From Tethya wilhelma (Eukaryota; Porifera; Demospongiae; Tethyida; Tethyidae), in contig CAXIPT010000002.1 in NCBI GenBank assembly GCA_964030475.1, positions 11,726,118-11,790,117 on the forward strand: DNA of 64,000 bases. The letters are read 5' to 3'. Numbering within the stretch: the first letter of the stretch is position 1; every line of letters starts with the position of its first letter. Under the pieces are notes generated by a model, which was not told the origin of the DNA, did not search any database, and saw only the letters and a program-made list of their open reading frames with translations. This document shows, one piece after another, positions 37,201-64,000 of the stretch. Made by a program: the position numbers and the translations under genes.

Positions 37201-40200
37201 TACATCACTGTTGAAGCTGTCACTGCCTCAGGTAGACGTGTGTCTGCAACTTCTAATGGAGTAACCATCGACACAACTCCACCAGAAATTGTTTTGCCTA
37301 TCGAACATTTTGACATCTCCTTCTCGATGACTGAACCGACTTCTTTCCAAGGCAATGACAGTGTGATAGCAGCCAGGTGGTCCTTTAGAGACCTGCAGAG
37401 CAATGTGGTGGAGTACTTGTGGGCTATTGGAAGTTCACCCTTTGATGAGGACATTCAGAGCTTTGAATCTGTGGGTTTATCGACTGAAGCAATGAACGTG
37501 AGCCTTTTGGGCATTTTGGAGCACAATACTACGTATTATGTGACAGTGATTGCAGTGAATGGAGCCGGGCTGAGAACCAATGCATCCAGCAGTGGGATCA
37601 CGTACATTGCTACGGAGTTGAACGTAACGGAACTGGAGATGTTTGTGAGTGTGGAGTCGGTGGAGGTGCTCAACATTGGTGGTGTGAATGAGACCATTGA
37701 GGAGATACTGAGAGTGACTAGGGACAACAGAGCTGCTATAGAATGGGCAGGAGTGGGAGAAGACGTCCAGGAGATATGTGAGTGCTTTGAACTGGTATAC
37801 TTTGAATTGAAAGTTAACTTGTCTATATACATCTTGTCTAGTTTAAGTTAAGTTAAACTGTTTAAAGAAATACAGTTAGTAAGTTTTTAATGCCCAGACA
37901 CTCCTGCATATTGTTGATAAAATTTAATATGTTGAGCCATTTGCTCAGTCTTGTTGGCCTCGACAACTACAAACTTATGGGTGGATAGCAAAAATTCTTT
38001 CTGCATGTCCAAGGGGTATTGACCAAACTTTATCTTTACTATATTATTTTCAAACACACACAGTTTGGCGAATCGGTAGTGTAAGGCGAGGTGATGATGT
38101 TCTGCCAAGCACTGAAGTGAGCTTCAACAACAGTGAATCTGCCCTGGTAGAAGATGGTGTGCTCTTCCTCACTGGTGCTCCGTTTGCCAACATCTCTGAG
38201 ATCATTGCACTGGCCGAGGGCAAAGAGGAAGACCCTAGTGATAATTCATTCTTCTTTGAGCCTGGAAGACTGTTGTATAATTCACTGGAGTTTTGTAACT
38301 TTGTGCACCGATGCAGTATAGTTGAAGCTCTTCCAAGCATTGTGATACGTAAGTTTCAACAAACAAAAATACACTAATTGTTTTTCATAATAATTATACT
38401 CATTCTTCAGATCACATGTAATTCAGTCAATCATTCATAAAACATTATGTTTGCTTCCTGTCAATCATACAGGTACCAAAGATGTAGAAAGTGATGCCAT
38501 TGCTGAAGACAATGCTGCATTTTCCCTAGTGATCATGCAGTCAGTTCCACAAGGCACTGATGAATCCAATCTTCCCGAATTGGACAAGGCTTACAATGTG
38601 ACTCTGAGGACAAGTGGTCTGGAGCAAGGCTCGAAACTTTATGCCGGTTTCTTGAACGAGTCCGATATCACCAAACGCTATCGAGGTGAAATGCTGTATA
38701 TTAGCGACCCCTTTATCACCATGTCTCAGACTTCAAGAGAGATCGCACGTAGATTCACAGAATTTGGTGGACCGAGTTTTTACGTTTCGTTTCTTGGTCA
38801 GGAGAATCTTGATGCACCCATCGAGATCAATGCAACATTTGACCAGTCCTTGGATTGGAGTCTAGCAACACCAGAGATTGCATACTGGGACAATGGTAAA
38901 ACTATACCTGTTCTCTCTCTATTGTGATTGTACTGTATATTGAATCAGAATAATAATATTTACTGTTGCATGTGTCACATTTAAGTTATATCTTGATTTG
39001 TGCATTTATTTTCTTTATGCAGAGCAACAAGTGTGGCGTGAAGTTGGTGCGACGTGCATGAATGGCTCTCGAATTGACTGGACAACATACACCATTGCAG
39101 TTGAGGTGAGTTATGATTCCTATAGCTATAATTATAACAAATGTCCTCGGCACTTAAGAGCAGTGCTTCTTATAACACTTTGTCATTATTATAATATTAA
39201 TTTTGTCAAATAAAAATGATATTTTTCTGTTTTCTGTTCATCCACACAGGTGTGCTCCACCGTGCTCTCGGATGAAGCGACTCAGTCCCTCCAGCAGCGA
39301 AGGAGGAGACAAGTTGATCCTCTCCTTGATGCAAGTGGTCTCTCTGGAACGGGTGGGGTCAGTGGGAGTGGTCTGATGATGGACGGAGAAACTACCGATA
39401 GTCCGGTGTATTTGGAGCGTCCCATTCAATTCATTGTGATAGGGATTGGCAACATCTCAACCAATACGCCCCCTCAACTTGAAATTCCCACCACCCCCCT
39501 ACAAGTTGCTGAAAATGTTGGAACGGCAACATTTCAACTTGAATTCACAGACACTGAAGGAGATATGGTCGACTTTTATCTCATTTCTTCTCCACAACTC
39601 GGTGAAGTCATACTGAGTCTTGACGGCATTCTGAGTTACACCCCCTGCCAATACTGCAATGGGATGGACACATTACAGGTGTACATCGTTGAGAGGCAGT
39701 TTGGAGCAAGCCACACCCCTCTGACAGACACTGGTGAGATAAGGATTCAAATCATCAACGTCAACAGCCGACCCGAGCTCTACTTCTACAATGAGGAAGA
39801 CACATCAAATGAAGTCACCCTGAATGAGAGCACAGTCGTGTATATTGATTCCAATAGAGTTACACCTGCCATTCTCACTCGAGTGGCTGCTTTCGATTTT
39901 GATGGCTATAATGACGACTTGCAAATTTCCGTCCGTGATGGTCAATACGGTAGAGGAGGCTTTCAAGTGTGGCTGGATGCAGTGAATGTGCCCGAATCCC
40001 TGCCTATAAGCATGCCTGACAATTCCACTCATATTCTTGAATCTTTCAGAAGTTATGTTACCTTTTTGGGAGCATATGTGACCTATTTGCCGTTTGATTC
40101 TAATTTTAACGGTACGGATGAAGTGCGTGTGTTGGTGTTTGACAGGAATGGTGTTCAGAGTCGGTCGCTGCAAATCACGGTAGAGGTGCTACCATCTTTG

Positions 40201-40552
40201 TGCCAGAATGATGGCGTTTGTGGAGGAAGTGAGAGTGATCCAAACTGCACTGACATCCAAGCAAGAAGGATGAGCTTTGATGGGTACAACTGCACTTGTG
40301 CTCCAGGATATGGGGGTCAATATTGTGAGATTCAGTTGGATACCCCGGAACCTCTCCCAACTCGAGGTAAGGGAGTTGCTACTCTAAGATTTGGTAGATA
40401 TAAATGTCTGTAGCTGTCATGGATTCGTAACCTCCTGAAGTAGACTTTAATTTTCTCCTTTCCCTTTAAATTCCAAAGAAGGAATTTTGAAAATAAGACG
40501 CCAATGCATGGTTTGTATGAGTGATCTTTTCTGTTATGATTGTTCATTTGTT

Positions 40553-40590
<38 letters not shown>

Positions 40591-42409
40591 GCTACAGCCT
40601 GTCCTACTGGGATCCCCATTGTTCAGTGTGATGGTGACCCCTGTCATGAAGCCACCTGCCCCTCCCACCAGACAGCTGAGTGTAGGCCAAACTACTGTGG
40701 AGCCTGTAAACCAGAATGGTACATAGGGGACACACTAGTCACCTGCACAGGTAAAAAATTAATTATTAAAATTTTGCTGTGTTAACTTTTGTAGGTAATG
40801 GTTGTCAATAAAAAATGTTTTAATTTCCAAATCTACCTTTGTATGTCAATCTTTACCAACTTGTTCACAAAATTTAAGAGGCTAAAATTCAAATATTTAG
40901 CTGCCACCGATCTATTGTCCACTTGTAATCTAGCCCATTGCATCTTCTGTCTCCTCACTTGTGCCACGATCATTTACTAAATAAAAATTAAAGTTTAGAA
41001 ACTATAAAATCAATAACTAACTAACTTACTGGTCAACTAAAATGACCCTTATTGGCTGTTTAATCCTACCTACTCCCCACTCTCTCCACCAGTTGATGCC
41101 ACTGCCTGTGATGCTCCTGACCTCGGTGTACCCTTGGCCTTCTGTGCCGATCGGGAGTGTCCCTGTCTCCTCCCCCCGTACCCCTGTCCCGAGGACTCCA
41201 TTCTCGTGGAGAGGCGTGTCGATGCCTGCTGCGTCAACTACGAGTGTGTCTGTCCCAACACTTCGTGTCCCCTCCTCATGGAGTGTGGTCAAGGCGTCCA
41301 ACCAGTGGCCAACTATCGTGGGAACGGATTCCCAGGAAGATGCTGCCCAGATTATGACTATGAAGGTAAGGCTATTATTGTACACACATCCATATCCATT
41401 GACATATTGACATTCCTTAGCAGCTAGCTTGTATTGTCTGGACAACATGCACTACTATATACTAGGTACAGTATAGCCTCATCCCTAGGCTCTCCTTTTT
41501 GACCTTACATGAGTGTAAGTCAAAGGGAAGGGCTTGGGAATGGGGGTAACTAGGTAAACTGTTTAAAGCTACAATTATAATAACATGTGAAAGATAACAT
41601 TCAACGTCACGTGAGTTGGATGTTAATTCTTTACTTGTGCAGATATCAATGAGTGTATGGTGAGATCTGAAAACCTTTGCTCTGACTTGTGTGTTGATGA
41701 GTCCACCACTTACTCCTGCAACTGTCCTGCTGGAACCACTCTAGCCCAGGATGGGTTCAACTGTGGAGGTACGTACATAGAATGTGATATATTTCCAACA
41801 GTGGAACCTGCATCTATGATAATCTTGCTCCATTAATCCAGTGTGCCCCTACAATGGTATGGAGTATCTCTTTGGGGACAGAGTCAAAATAGGATGCAAC
41901 TGGTGGTAAGCATGCCATACATTAGTCTATCAAGCTAGACCCTCCTCCTTTGTCACGTTGCACGCGTATGGGGGCATCTTGTACACCTGACTATCATCCA
42001 ATAATAATAATTGTGTAATCTTTTGTTAAAATAATCGAAGGATATTTCCACAAAGTAATTTACCAGCCTCTGAAGTACGTATTAAATATCAAATTTCCTT
42101 CTTTTTTTCCTGTAGCATTTGTCGTGGTGATGATTTGAGTGGTGAGCGTTGGCACTGTACTGCTGAGACGTGCAATCGTGGTTGCATTAGCGATGGAGAG
42201 TTTTACGAAGCAGGCAGCACTGTCACTCAAGGTGGTGGCACTCTCACATGGTATGTGCAACTGCTGACTAGGCTCATTCTAGCCACTGTAATGATTGTTG
42301 CTCAGTGGGTGTACTGTGTGTGTTGTGAGTTCATGCTTTTCTTTCTCCATGTAGTTCGTGTGAATTGACTGACACAAGTGCACAGTGGGAGTGTGAACTA
42401 AATGTTTAA
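16269..42409 (+). CDS. Giant secreted protein: Vitellogenin_N lipid-transfer head with FN3-like, PAN, cadherin-like, EGF and VWC-like modules
   Basis: About 36 exons; frame continuity was checked by eye at several junctions. A signal peptide opens it (MQVLQLLLVALGLCSTHG). Exons to about 18840 look like Vitellogenin_N: VLLKRVTNSPQELLLNFRDV, FKKTLTKVL, then the helical part with SLGNARSPESLGILIEHL and SVKHAAVYALSGF. Further large-lipid-transfer-type sequence follows to about 21900. From 22 kb about 15 repeats follow, each with D-x-S/T-PP, W..F.D.ESGI..Y and HNTTYYV..A.N.AG, resembling FN3. A PAN/apple-like Cys module sits at 22850-23040. The exon 34073-36763 is unusually long (about 2.7 kb) and ends in a LamG-like region. 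Then come a cadherin/VCBS-like region (39450-40200), EGF (40200-40340), VWC-like Cys modules (40600-41365, 41840-42409) and a calcium-binding EGF (41641-41768). The stop is TAA at 42407. Possible furin sites: RLRR/S (near 18405), RSRR/Q (near 18945) and RRRR/Q (near 39305). No VWD domain was seen. Splitting into two genes is possible but the joins are in frame, including across the 6.2-kb intron (NH|AGLRT). Confidence 0.72.
17895..18130. repeat. Interspersed A/T-rich repeat, copy 2
   Basis: This fills most of a 386-bp intron. It contains CCGTAAATGCGGAAAATTTTTGC and, near its end, AATTTCCGCGTG, which are approximately inverted relative to each other. It shares an internal block with 9820-9850. 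Possibly a small foldback repeat; class unknown. Confidence 0.3.
24758..25749 (-). CDS. Small conserved-looking protein nested in the intron (unidentified)
   Basis: Three exons on the minus strand join in phase: about 25603-25749, 25485-25550 and 24758-24936. The product is about 130 residues, or 118 from the second in-frame ATG. It opens MNRSIQIIAVKTLGMAA, has a basic segment (TERTLKRAKKNLLLE), then GKIPKENYPYQMTVVREEAI, and ends in a helical, charged region (ADHLESRLLHRLDLIELHK … RKGIKTLQEAM). The last part faintly recalls a BAG-type helical bundle, but I would not assign it. The N-terminus could be a mitochondrial targeting peptide (few acidic residues, Arg/Lys/Ser/Ala), and the promoter has an NRF1 palindrome, which fits but does not prove a mitochondrial role. 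Confidence 0.6.
25856..25867. promoter_or_regulatory. Perfect NRF1-type palindrome TGCGCATGCGCA
   Basis: It lies 107 bp upstream of the nested gene's ATG and 185 bp upstream of the divergent first exon at 26052. NRF1 sites are typical of TATA-less housekeeping and mitochondrial-gene promoters in animals. A TATATATATA run (25872-25881) and CACGTG (25885-25890) follow. Confidence 0.55.
25989..26031. repeat. Short tandem repeat GGGCATTTTTT
   Basis: About three and a half copies of an 11-13-bp unit (GGGCATTTTTT) lie between the NRF1-type site and the plus-strand first exon. Confidence 0.75.
26052..26126 (+). CDS. Candidate first exon of a divergent small gene, remaining exons not found
   Basis: An ATG opens 25 codons (MPSQERSKNLNRSGAF…TLLKQ), basic and Ser/Ala-rich like a transit peptide, and runs straight into a strong donor AAACAG|gtaagaa. 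It shares the NRF1-containing promoter with the minus-strand nested gene. No downstream exon is recognisable before the N at 26361 or later in the intron, so the gene may be broken by the assembly, or this may be non-coding. Confidence 0.35.
27484..27716. mobile_element. DNA-transposon-like fragment with 'ATAACGGAC' ends
   Basis: The left end reads CAGTCAAATTAACCTCCGATAACGGACCCTCCGAGAAACGGAC in short blocks, and the right part has CCAAATAACGGACACTCAGG. Ends of the form CAGTnAAnCTC…ATAACGGACAC are common in Tc1/pogo-type elements of invertebrates. No transposase is visible. Class is inference. Confidence 0.35.
28178..28430. mobile_element. Foldback element family C, copy 1
   Basis: The terminal inverted repeat CTAAAGTCCATCTGGTTTGAGAATGC (28178-28203) pairs with GCATTCTCAAACCAGATGGACTTTAG (28405-28430, with an extra G). 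The element is about 253 bp with a non-coding interior. A second copy lies in the Rab8 gene at 54968-55231. Confidence 0.65.
28575..29060 (-). pseudogene. Inverted partial copy of the Calx-beta gene (exon 3 and flanks)
   Basis: On the minus strand this segment matches 45130-45667 of the downstream Calx-beta/ITIH gene. It contains the whole third exon (NKCLQPYYGGCPFTRECLTS…) with one residue change (CLPGF for CLAGF), the following intron with an indel of about 60 bp, and the first bases of the next exon, where similarity stops. The other edge coincides exactly with the N at 29061. There is no start, stop or neighbouring exon, so it is a gene fragment or an assembly insert rather than a functional copy. 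Confidence 0.8.
29351..30019. mobile_element. Long foldback element (family A) with about 78-bp terminal inverted repeats
   Basis: The left end begins CTAGCCTCGTCCCCAGGCTC and continues through GGAAAGGAGAAGGGGAGCC to ATCACGTG. The right end (about 29942-30019) is its reverse complement with very few changes. The internal 510 bp are CpG-richer than the flanks and non-coding. No clear target duplication was found. The ends are the same family as the short hairpins at 14237, 30028 and 30842. Confidence 0.75.
30028..30117. mobile_element. Short hairpin element (family A) beside the long one
   Basis: The arms TAGCCTCGTTCCCGGATCCC AGGCTCTCC and their complement pair almost perfectly around a GCCCCCTTAATAGTA loop. 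The 9-bp direct repeat GACATCACA flanks both sides exactly, which looks like a target-site duplication. Confidence 0.75.
30842..30914. mobile_element. Short hairpin element (family A) in an intron of the giant gene
   Basis: TAGCCTTGTACCCAGGCCACT pairs with AGTGGCCTGGGTACGAGGCTA. An exact 8-bp direct repeat TGATAATG flanks it on both sides. An 8-bp duplication is typical of hAT-type elements. Confidence 0.75.
31020..31269. mobile_element. Foldback element family B, copy 1 (complete)
   Basis: A 250-bp hairpin. The left arm TTAAAGGAACTGTGTCACTA TATAAGCACTG continues to ATGACATT. The right arm is the reverse complement ending CAGTTCCTTTAA. The loop contains TACCCGGGCG. Arms of about 90 bp pair with few mismatches. 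It is a typical non-autonomous element, and a diverged copy lies at 43111. Confidence 0.75.
33985..34045 (+). other. tRNA-derived sequence inside an intron
   Basis: TTGCTCAGTGGTAAGAGTGC resembles a pol III A box with D-loop, and GGGTTCGAATCCC is a perfect B box/T-arm. The anticodon stem is missing between them. This is a truncated tRNA or the head of a tRNA-derived SINE, within the intron before the exon at 34073. Confidence 0.5.
40557..40590. repeat. (TG)n microsatellite forming a splice acceptor tract
   Basis: The TG run ends just before the acceptor TTGCTACAG of the first VWC-like exon of the giant gene (starting near 40599). Confidence 0.85.
41474..41552. mobile_element. Degenerate family A hairpin in an intron
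   Basis: TAGCCTCATCCCTAGGCTCTCC pairs imperfectly with GGGAAGGGCTTGGGAATGGGGGTA. The 8-bp string ACTAGGTA occurs on both sides, 5 bp off on the left. An old copy of the family at 29351/30028/30842. Confidence 0.5.
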
Positions 42410-44189
42410 ACTGAACTAATGTCTAAAGTAGTAGTTTCTAGTCCTGCTTTCCTCATGTATAAGTTGAGGCTTATTGTAAATTAAAGGTATTATATACACA
42501 AAATATGTTTATTATTGCCAAAACACATGATGATCAGATGTAAGTCATCTTCAAAAGCAGTAGTCTATCAGCTTGGGCGCGTCGACCCTTTACCTACCAC
42601 ATGTATGCATGCTTCATGCTTGTGACAATTGCAACAAGAACAACTGTGTGTCGGTGCACTGAAGAGACTTCAGTGGCAGACGGAGTCGAACTTTCACAAA
42701 CTAAGATCCCTCCAGGTGGTGTAAACTTGGCTTATTATCAATCAACACCAGTCTCTGTGACAGCCTGTACCATTTCCTTTAGCCTACTGAGCACCCTAAC
42801 TCACATCTTGGTATGTCAACAAAATATTTTTGCCATATTTCAAATTGAGTTAAACAATAATATCGTAGGTGATGTAGTTGGTATTCCTTGGTACAAGATT
42901 TAAATTAGAATGCCAATCGTTCTAAGTTAAGCTAGACAAGCCGGTGCCTGGCTTGGGAAACAAACTAAATCAGCCTGCCCATCACTGTGGGTGGCTGAAT
43001 CTGTCAACTGCATGTGGTCTTGTCACTTCCACTCTATGTACAGTTAAATTCATGATTTTGGCAGCTTTATATTCAACCAAGCCCCTTAATTCATTTATGG
43101 TATTGTTATTGAAGGAACTGTGTCACTATTATAAGCGCTGTTTTGTTACTAAAAATAAAATGTGTGACGTTTTATGACATTCTATGACCATATGTGATTT
43201 TTGTTTTGTTTCTAGCGTGATCTGGGTACCACGTCCGGATACTAGCTCCGTGTATGTACATGTATTGCACATTTGCCACAAAATGTTACGCATTTTAGTG
43301 GCCTGGTAAAAATTCAATAGATTGTTAATTTGTTCACTTGTACGTACATCTACACTAAATTTATGGGCTCTGAGAGAGTGATTTATGGAACACAAAGTGG
43401 GATGGTGATATTATTATGACACACTGATATACAAAGCACTTATCCATGCAGTGGCTAGCAATAAATTTTGGCCAAAACATTTATTGAAAGTCATGGAGTA
43501 AGGCTGTAGGGAGTCGGTATCAATGTTGTGTTGCCGAGTGCAAAATTGCATTCATACTTGATGCTTTTGGTATTATGTACACACATAATGCAATTTGCAT
43601 AGTAACCTGTGTTGCAAGTGTGAAGTAGCACTGCCAGGCACTGGAACAATGGGAGCCCTGATAAATGTCAACCTAGAAGCTGGTTGCAAATCTAGGAATG
43701 TAAATTAAATGTTTTGGTTAAAAAATTATTCTCACTTACAGTTATTTAGAACTCTATGGGCCTAATCACTTGCTTGAATCTTAAGTGCAAGGAAAAGTTA
43801 TTCACTTTCTTTTCCATGCATGCTATGCATGGTTATACAAACAGTGGGTCTGTAATAGCCATCTTGCACGCATCCATGCAGTATATCACTTAGTAATAGT
43901 TAGGCATGGTTGTCAAATTTAATTCCATAGATATACCGCCATAGGCTTTCTGGCATACATTATTAAGTATAAAAATTATTATATAGAATGAATAATCATT
44001 TTGGTACGTATATGAATCTACAATTCCACAAGATGGACTATGTACATGCAGTGGCAATCATGTAGCAGTAGTAATCAGTGAACATTATAGTATAATTATC
44101 ACACCTTGAACTTTCCAGCTTATTGGCAAGATTCATTAACATGCCTATCTAGCTAGCTTCACAAGATAATCAAAATTCTTTCTTTTAAC
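42410..44189. other. Intergenic region between the two large secreted-protein genes
   Basis: No convincing exon is visible. Content: A/T-rich sequence, a family B foldback remnant (43111-43250), and many GCATGCATGC strings that recur across the window. Open stretches at 42601-42903 and 42944-43177 lack splice signals or recognisable motifs and look accidental. Confidence 0.55.
43111..43250. mobile_element. Foldback element family B, copy 2 (one arm, diverged)
   Basis: GAAGGAACTGTGTCACTATT ATAAGCGCTG matches the left arm of the 31020 element over about 90 bp, continuing through AAATGTGTGACGTTTTATGACA. The right arm is not recognisable, so this copy is truncated or decayed. Confidence 0.6.
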
Positions 44190-44206
44190 CAATAAAAGGC
44201 CGACAG
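44190..44206 (+). promoter_or_regulatory. CCAAT/TATA-like core of the Calx-beta gene
   Basis: AACCAATAAAAGGCC combines a CCAAT pentamer with a TATA-like AATAAAAG, about 150 bp before the ATG at 44354. It is plausible as a core promoter; no direct evidence. Confidence 0.3.
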
Positions 44207-44353
44207 CTCTTTTCCTTGTTCATTATCTTCAAACAGCATAGGTGCTGCAGTTTGGTCTTAGTCTGTAGCTATACCACGTAAAATTGCAGTTAGCGATATA
44301 GTGCTGTTAAGTTGATATAGTGACTGTTAGCTCAACTTTCACTGGCGACAGCA

Positions 44354-54133
<9,780 letters not shown>

Positions 54134-54723
54134 TTGTAGCAATTTTATGAATTGAACAGCTAGCAGACTGTATTTTTCTATAGTTTTTAGTCAGTGTATC
54201 ATTATAAATGTAGAAGTATATAATATAATATATATACATAACTCATGAATTGAACATATTAGTACTATTGGTCATACATATTATCCTCAAGCTATCCATA
54301 GTCATTGCATTCATGCATGCTTGATCATGATAAAAATAACCACATTATACATTTTTTTATTGCTATAATATATAAATCCAACCCTTTTTTAAATTTTTTT
54401 TTAACTTGAGTTGTTTATAAGATTTTATTAAAATTAATATTATTAAAAGTTGTCAAAACATACATAATAAAAAAACTAGCACAATAATTGTTTGTCTACG
54501 TGGATGTACATAAGCAAGAACATCACAAATTATTGGATACGAAAAAAAAAAAGTTTGTCAGAAATACACACAAACGTATGTGTACACAGTACGTACAGGT
54601 CCATACATGTATATAATAATAGCAGTGTGTGCATGCACCAAATACTATATATTTTTAAGCTACATAGTGAAGGTAATAAGGACAAGTGGGTATATATACA
54701 CAAAACAAAGTACACTAGACACT
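54134..54723. other. Convergent 3' interval between the Calx-beta gene and Rab8
   Basis: A/T-rich, non-coding. AATAAA on the plus strand at 54466-54471 could serve the Calx-beta gene, and AATAAA on the minus strand at 54356-54361 or 54424-54429 could serve Rab8, which would make the two 3' UTRs overlap. Confidence 0.45.
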
Positions 54724-61588
<6,865 letters not shown>

Positions 61589-62003
61589 CTTTGAGTAACT
61601 GTCAGTCGGTGCTAAAAGATTTAAAAAGTCAACTACTTTGTCTTGTATGAAGGAGGAGACACTCAGTCTTGAGAAACTATGTAGCAGTTCATGTATTTAT
61701 TTGTTAGTACCACACCCTTTTGAAACGACCTTCAAGGTTCTCAGGTGCACGGCTCTCTAGCCGTCCTAGCTTGCTCAGAGGTTTTCAGAGATGTGTAGTG
61801 GGTGGGCGAGATTGTTTGCTCGCTGGTGACTTCGGTATCTGCTGCTTGCTGTTCAAAGGTGAGCTCAGTCGATCAGCTAGAACACGACACACAGTTTACA
61901 AAGGATGTCACGTGAAATCTTGATGACCTAGGCAGAAAAGTTACGGTACGACGTCTATAAATAGATTAAATCATGATGTCATTGTACCACCACGTGCAGA
62001 ATC
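61589..62003. promoter_or_regulatory. Divergent Rab8/GPATCH4 promoter (mirrored at 58949-59358)
   Basis: About 410 bp separate the head-to-head ATGs in both arms. Both copies keep a 67-codon ORF (61720-61923 and its mirror), which I take to be chance or 5' UTR. CACGTG-type sites and GTCACGTGA occur near the GPATCH4 side. Confidence 0.5.
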
Positions 62004-63203
62004 ATGATGGAATTTGCAAAGAAGCAGTTGCTCAAGTATGGCTGGATTGAAGGTAGGCACAGCGACATGAATGATGAGTGCTTGTAGCAGTTGATTTCAG
62101 ATTCAATATGTGTTGTTCTTGCTAGGACAAGGCCTCGGCAAAGAGGAGAATGGCATCATCAACCCAATCAAAGTTTCCATCAAAAGGGATAATGGTGGTG
62201 TAAGCATACTCAACCATAACTTTGTATCTTTATAGGACAGAGAGAAATGATTTGTGTGGTTCCCAACCATTAGGTTGGGCTCACTCCAGGTGAGGAGTTC
62301 TCTGATCATTGGTGGAGTACTGTCTTCAACAAAGCGGCCAAAAACATCTCAGTTTGCTGTGACTCTGAACAAGTATGTATGTTCTATTCGCCACCTTCAC
62401 TGAAAGCTGTTGTAGTGTATTGAAATGTTTTAACTTATTCTATTTCCTGGACCCCTAGTTTTCTTGGCATGCAACACACCTTCACTCTAAGAAAACAGTT
62501 ACATATCTGTGTGCTGATCTTAGATAAATAAGCAGCTATGCTCTCTAACACAATGAGCTAGAAAATTAGCTAAAGAACTTTTTGCAAATGCTCTGTATGT
62601 AATTGTTCCTCTTTTTATGAGTTTCTGTTCCCTTTTAGGACAAGGTGTCTATTTCTCTACAAAGAGATTCAGATGAGACTTCCTCTTCTTTGAGAAGAAG
62701 ACATTACAATCACCATAGGAGGACGTTACGTTATGGTGGATTTTTGGATTCCACGAAAACTTACCATCCTCATAAGGATGAGCATTTGGAACACTGTAGA
62801 ACAGGTGACAAGTGTAGCAGAGAAAAAGACATCACAGTTGACATTGAATCTGCTGAAAAGCGACACAGTGTCACTGATGAAGAGTTGCTGCGAGCATGCA
62901 AAGGGAGAACAGCACACAAGTAAGACTTATAGTGCTTTGTGGAGTTTCTTCTATTGGTGTTTAAATTTTGTTCGTTGGTTGTACAGAGCAGCGAGGCATG
63001 GGATGTTATTGAGTGGAAAGTTAAAGCGGATAGAACAGCAAGAGGAGAGCTCTACTGTATTGTCACACGACAGTCCCAGCGACAAGAAAGACTGTGCTGC
63101 AAGCCAAGTTAGAGACAGCCTAGAGAATGGAAGAAAAGCCAAGAAAAGAAAACATCAAACAAATTCAGCTGGTACACAAAAGAAGAAGAAATTGCATAGT
63201 TGA
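62004..63203 (+). CDS. GPATCH4: G-patch domain protein 4, right-arm copy
   Basis: Same exon structure as the left-arm copy: ATG 62004, G-patch FAKKQLLKYGWIEGQGLGKE, block DEELLRACKGRTAHKAARHG, Lys-rich tail, stop 63201-63203. Compared with the left copy it has replacements such as H to R, D to H and N to D in the middle exon, and no stop codons or frameshifts. If real, both copies appear functional; if allelic, they are haplotypes. Confidence 0.85.
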
Positions 63204-63394
63204 TCCAATCTTTGTTGTCAGTGTTCATTCTCTCACATGTCAATTATCACTGTTGGTAATGGTCGATACATTCAGTTGCCCGCTTTATGGTTAGGGATTT
63301 CCCCTTATCACCAACAATTGAAATTTAATTGCGCTTTGTAGTGTCGTGCAAACAGCGTGTGTTTGTGTGTGTGCAGCACCCACAAAGGAACAGC

Positions 63395-64000
63395 ATGCAG
63401 AGTGAGGAAAGCCCTGCCTACCCAGCTACTACAGGACTTCCTGGAAGGAGTGTCTTTCCCGAACCTTGGCTTGGTGGTAATACAGAGCTAGCTTCTCGAG
63501 TGGCGGCTACAGCAGCGCTCCTTTCAGCGGGAATTGGTGGCGACTCGAGCAGAACCCTTTCTCTACCTGTATGTGAGCAAAGCCAAAAGGAAACCAGCTC
63601 ACAAAGAAGTGTGATAAGGTTGGTTGTTTTGTTGTTGTGACAAAAGCTTAGCAGTTGTTGCAGCAAGATTGTATATGAAAGTCCCCGGTTGAAGACAAGC
63701 AACAAATTTGAAATTTGAAAAAAAAAAATTAGCTGGTGTGTCTGACCATATTTGAATAGTAATATGATCAAAATGATAAGAGTTTGCTCTTATAAATTCC
63801 CTTTTGTTGTACACCTATTCATCCTCCAGGAACAGTGCAGCAAGCCTACCTTTACAGGAAATAATGGTGAGTGTTCTTTACATAAAAATTCACACAACCC
63901 ACACTGAGAGGAGTTTGAAAGTGACATTCTAATTAAAGCACACCCACTCATTCACCATCTCTGTTTTTACTCAGTCTCTGCCAACATCAACCACCTCTCA
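63395..64000 (+). CDS. Unidentified Ser/Gln/Ala-rich gene, start, right-arm copy (truncated by window)
   Basis: ATG at 63395 opens MQSEESPAYPATTGLPGRSV, the first exon ends near 63618, the second is about 63832-63868, and the third starts about 63976 (SLPTSTTS…) and leaves the window. It is identical in layout to 56834-57528. The full gene presumably continues beyond 64000. No family assigned. Confidence 0.45.

Overview
The window looks like nuclear DNA from an early-branching animal. A sponge is my best guess, but this is inferred only from gene content and architecture. The evidence is multi-exon genes with short GT-AG introns (often 60-300 bp), abundant CA/GA microsatellites and short foldback elements, and animal-type proteins: CEP152-like, AP4E1, Rab8, GPATCH4, and secreted proteins with Vitellogenin_N, FN3-like, PAN, EGF, VWC and Calx-beta domains. 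There is no bacterial-style gene organisation, no CRISPR array and no rRNA.

Layout. (1) 1-4022 (+): 3' part of a CEP152/asterless-like centrosomal coiled-coil gene. (2) 4286-7174 (-): a protein with an atypical SH2 domain, a PPxY motif and a C-terminal hydrophobic hairpin. (3) 7493-16100 (-): complete AP4E1, the epsilon subunit of the AP-4 adaptor. (4) A compact divergent promoter near 16.1-16.27 kb. (5) 16269-42409 (+): a giant secreted protein that starts as a large lipid transfer protein (Vitellogenin_N) and continues into about 15 FN3-like repeats, a PAN/apple module, a cadherin-like region, EGF and VWC-like modules. Its 6.2-kb intron (24.2-30.4 kb) holds a small gene on the opposite strand, several foldback transposons and an inverted fragment of the next gene. 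(6) 44354-54133 (+): a secreted protein with an LDLa-like module, 12 Calx-beta repeats and an inter-alpha-trypsin-inhibitor heavy-chain C-terminal-like domain. (7) 54724-61588 (-): a Rab8-like GTPase. (8) 56.7-64.0 kb: a large diverged inverted repeat, arms about 3.5 kb around a 167-bp loop, each arm carrying a GPATCH4 gene, a Rab8 first exon and the start of an unidentified gene.

The two large secreted genes lie in tandem on the same strand. Both are built from repeated extracellular modules and could act in an extracellular matrix, egg or yolk, adhesion or immune setting; this is inference. AP4E1, Rab8, GPATCH4 and the CEP152-like gene are housekeeping cell-biology genes.

Four single N characters occur (14170, 26361, 29061, 56744). 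Two of them mark or adjoin the boundaries of duplicated segments, so part of the duplication may be an assembly or haplotype artefact. All exon limits are read by eye from splice motifs and reading frame.
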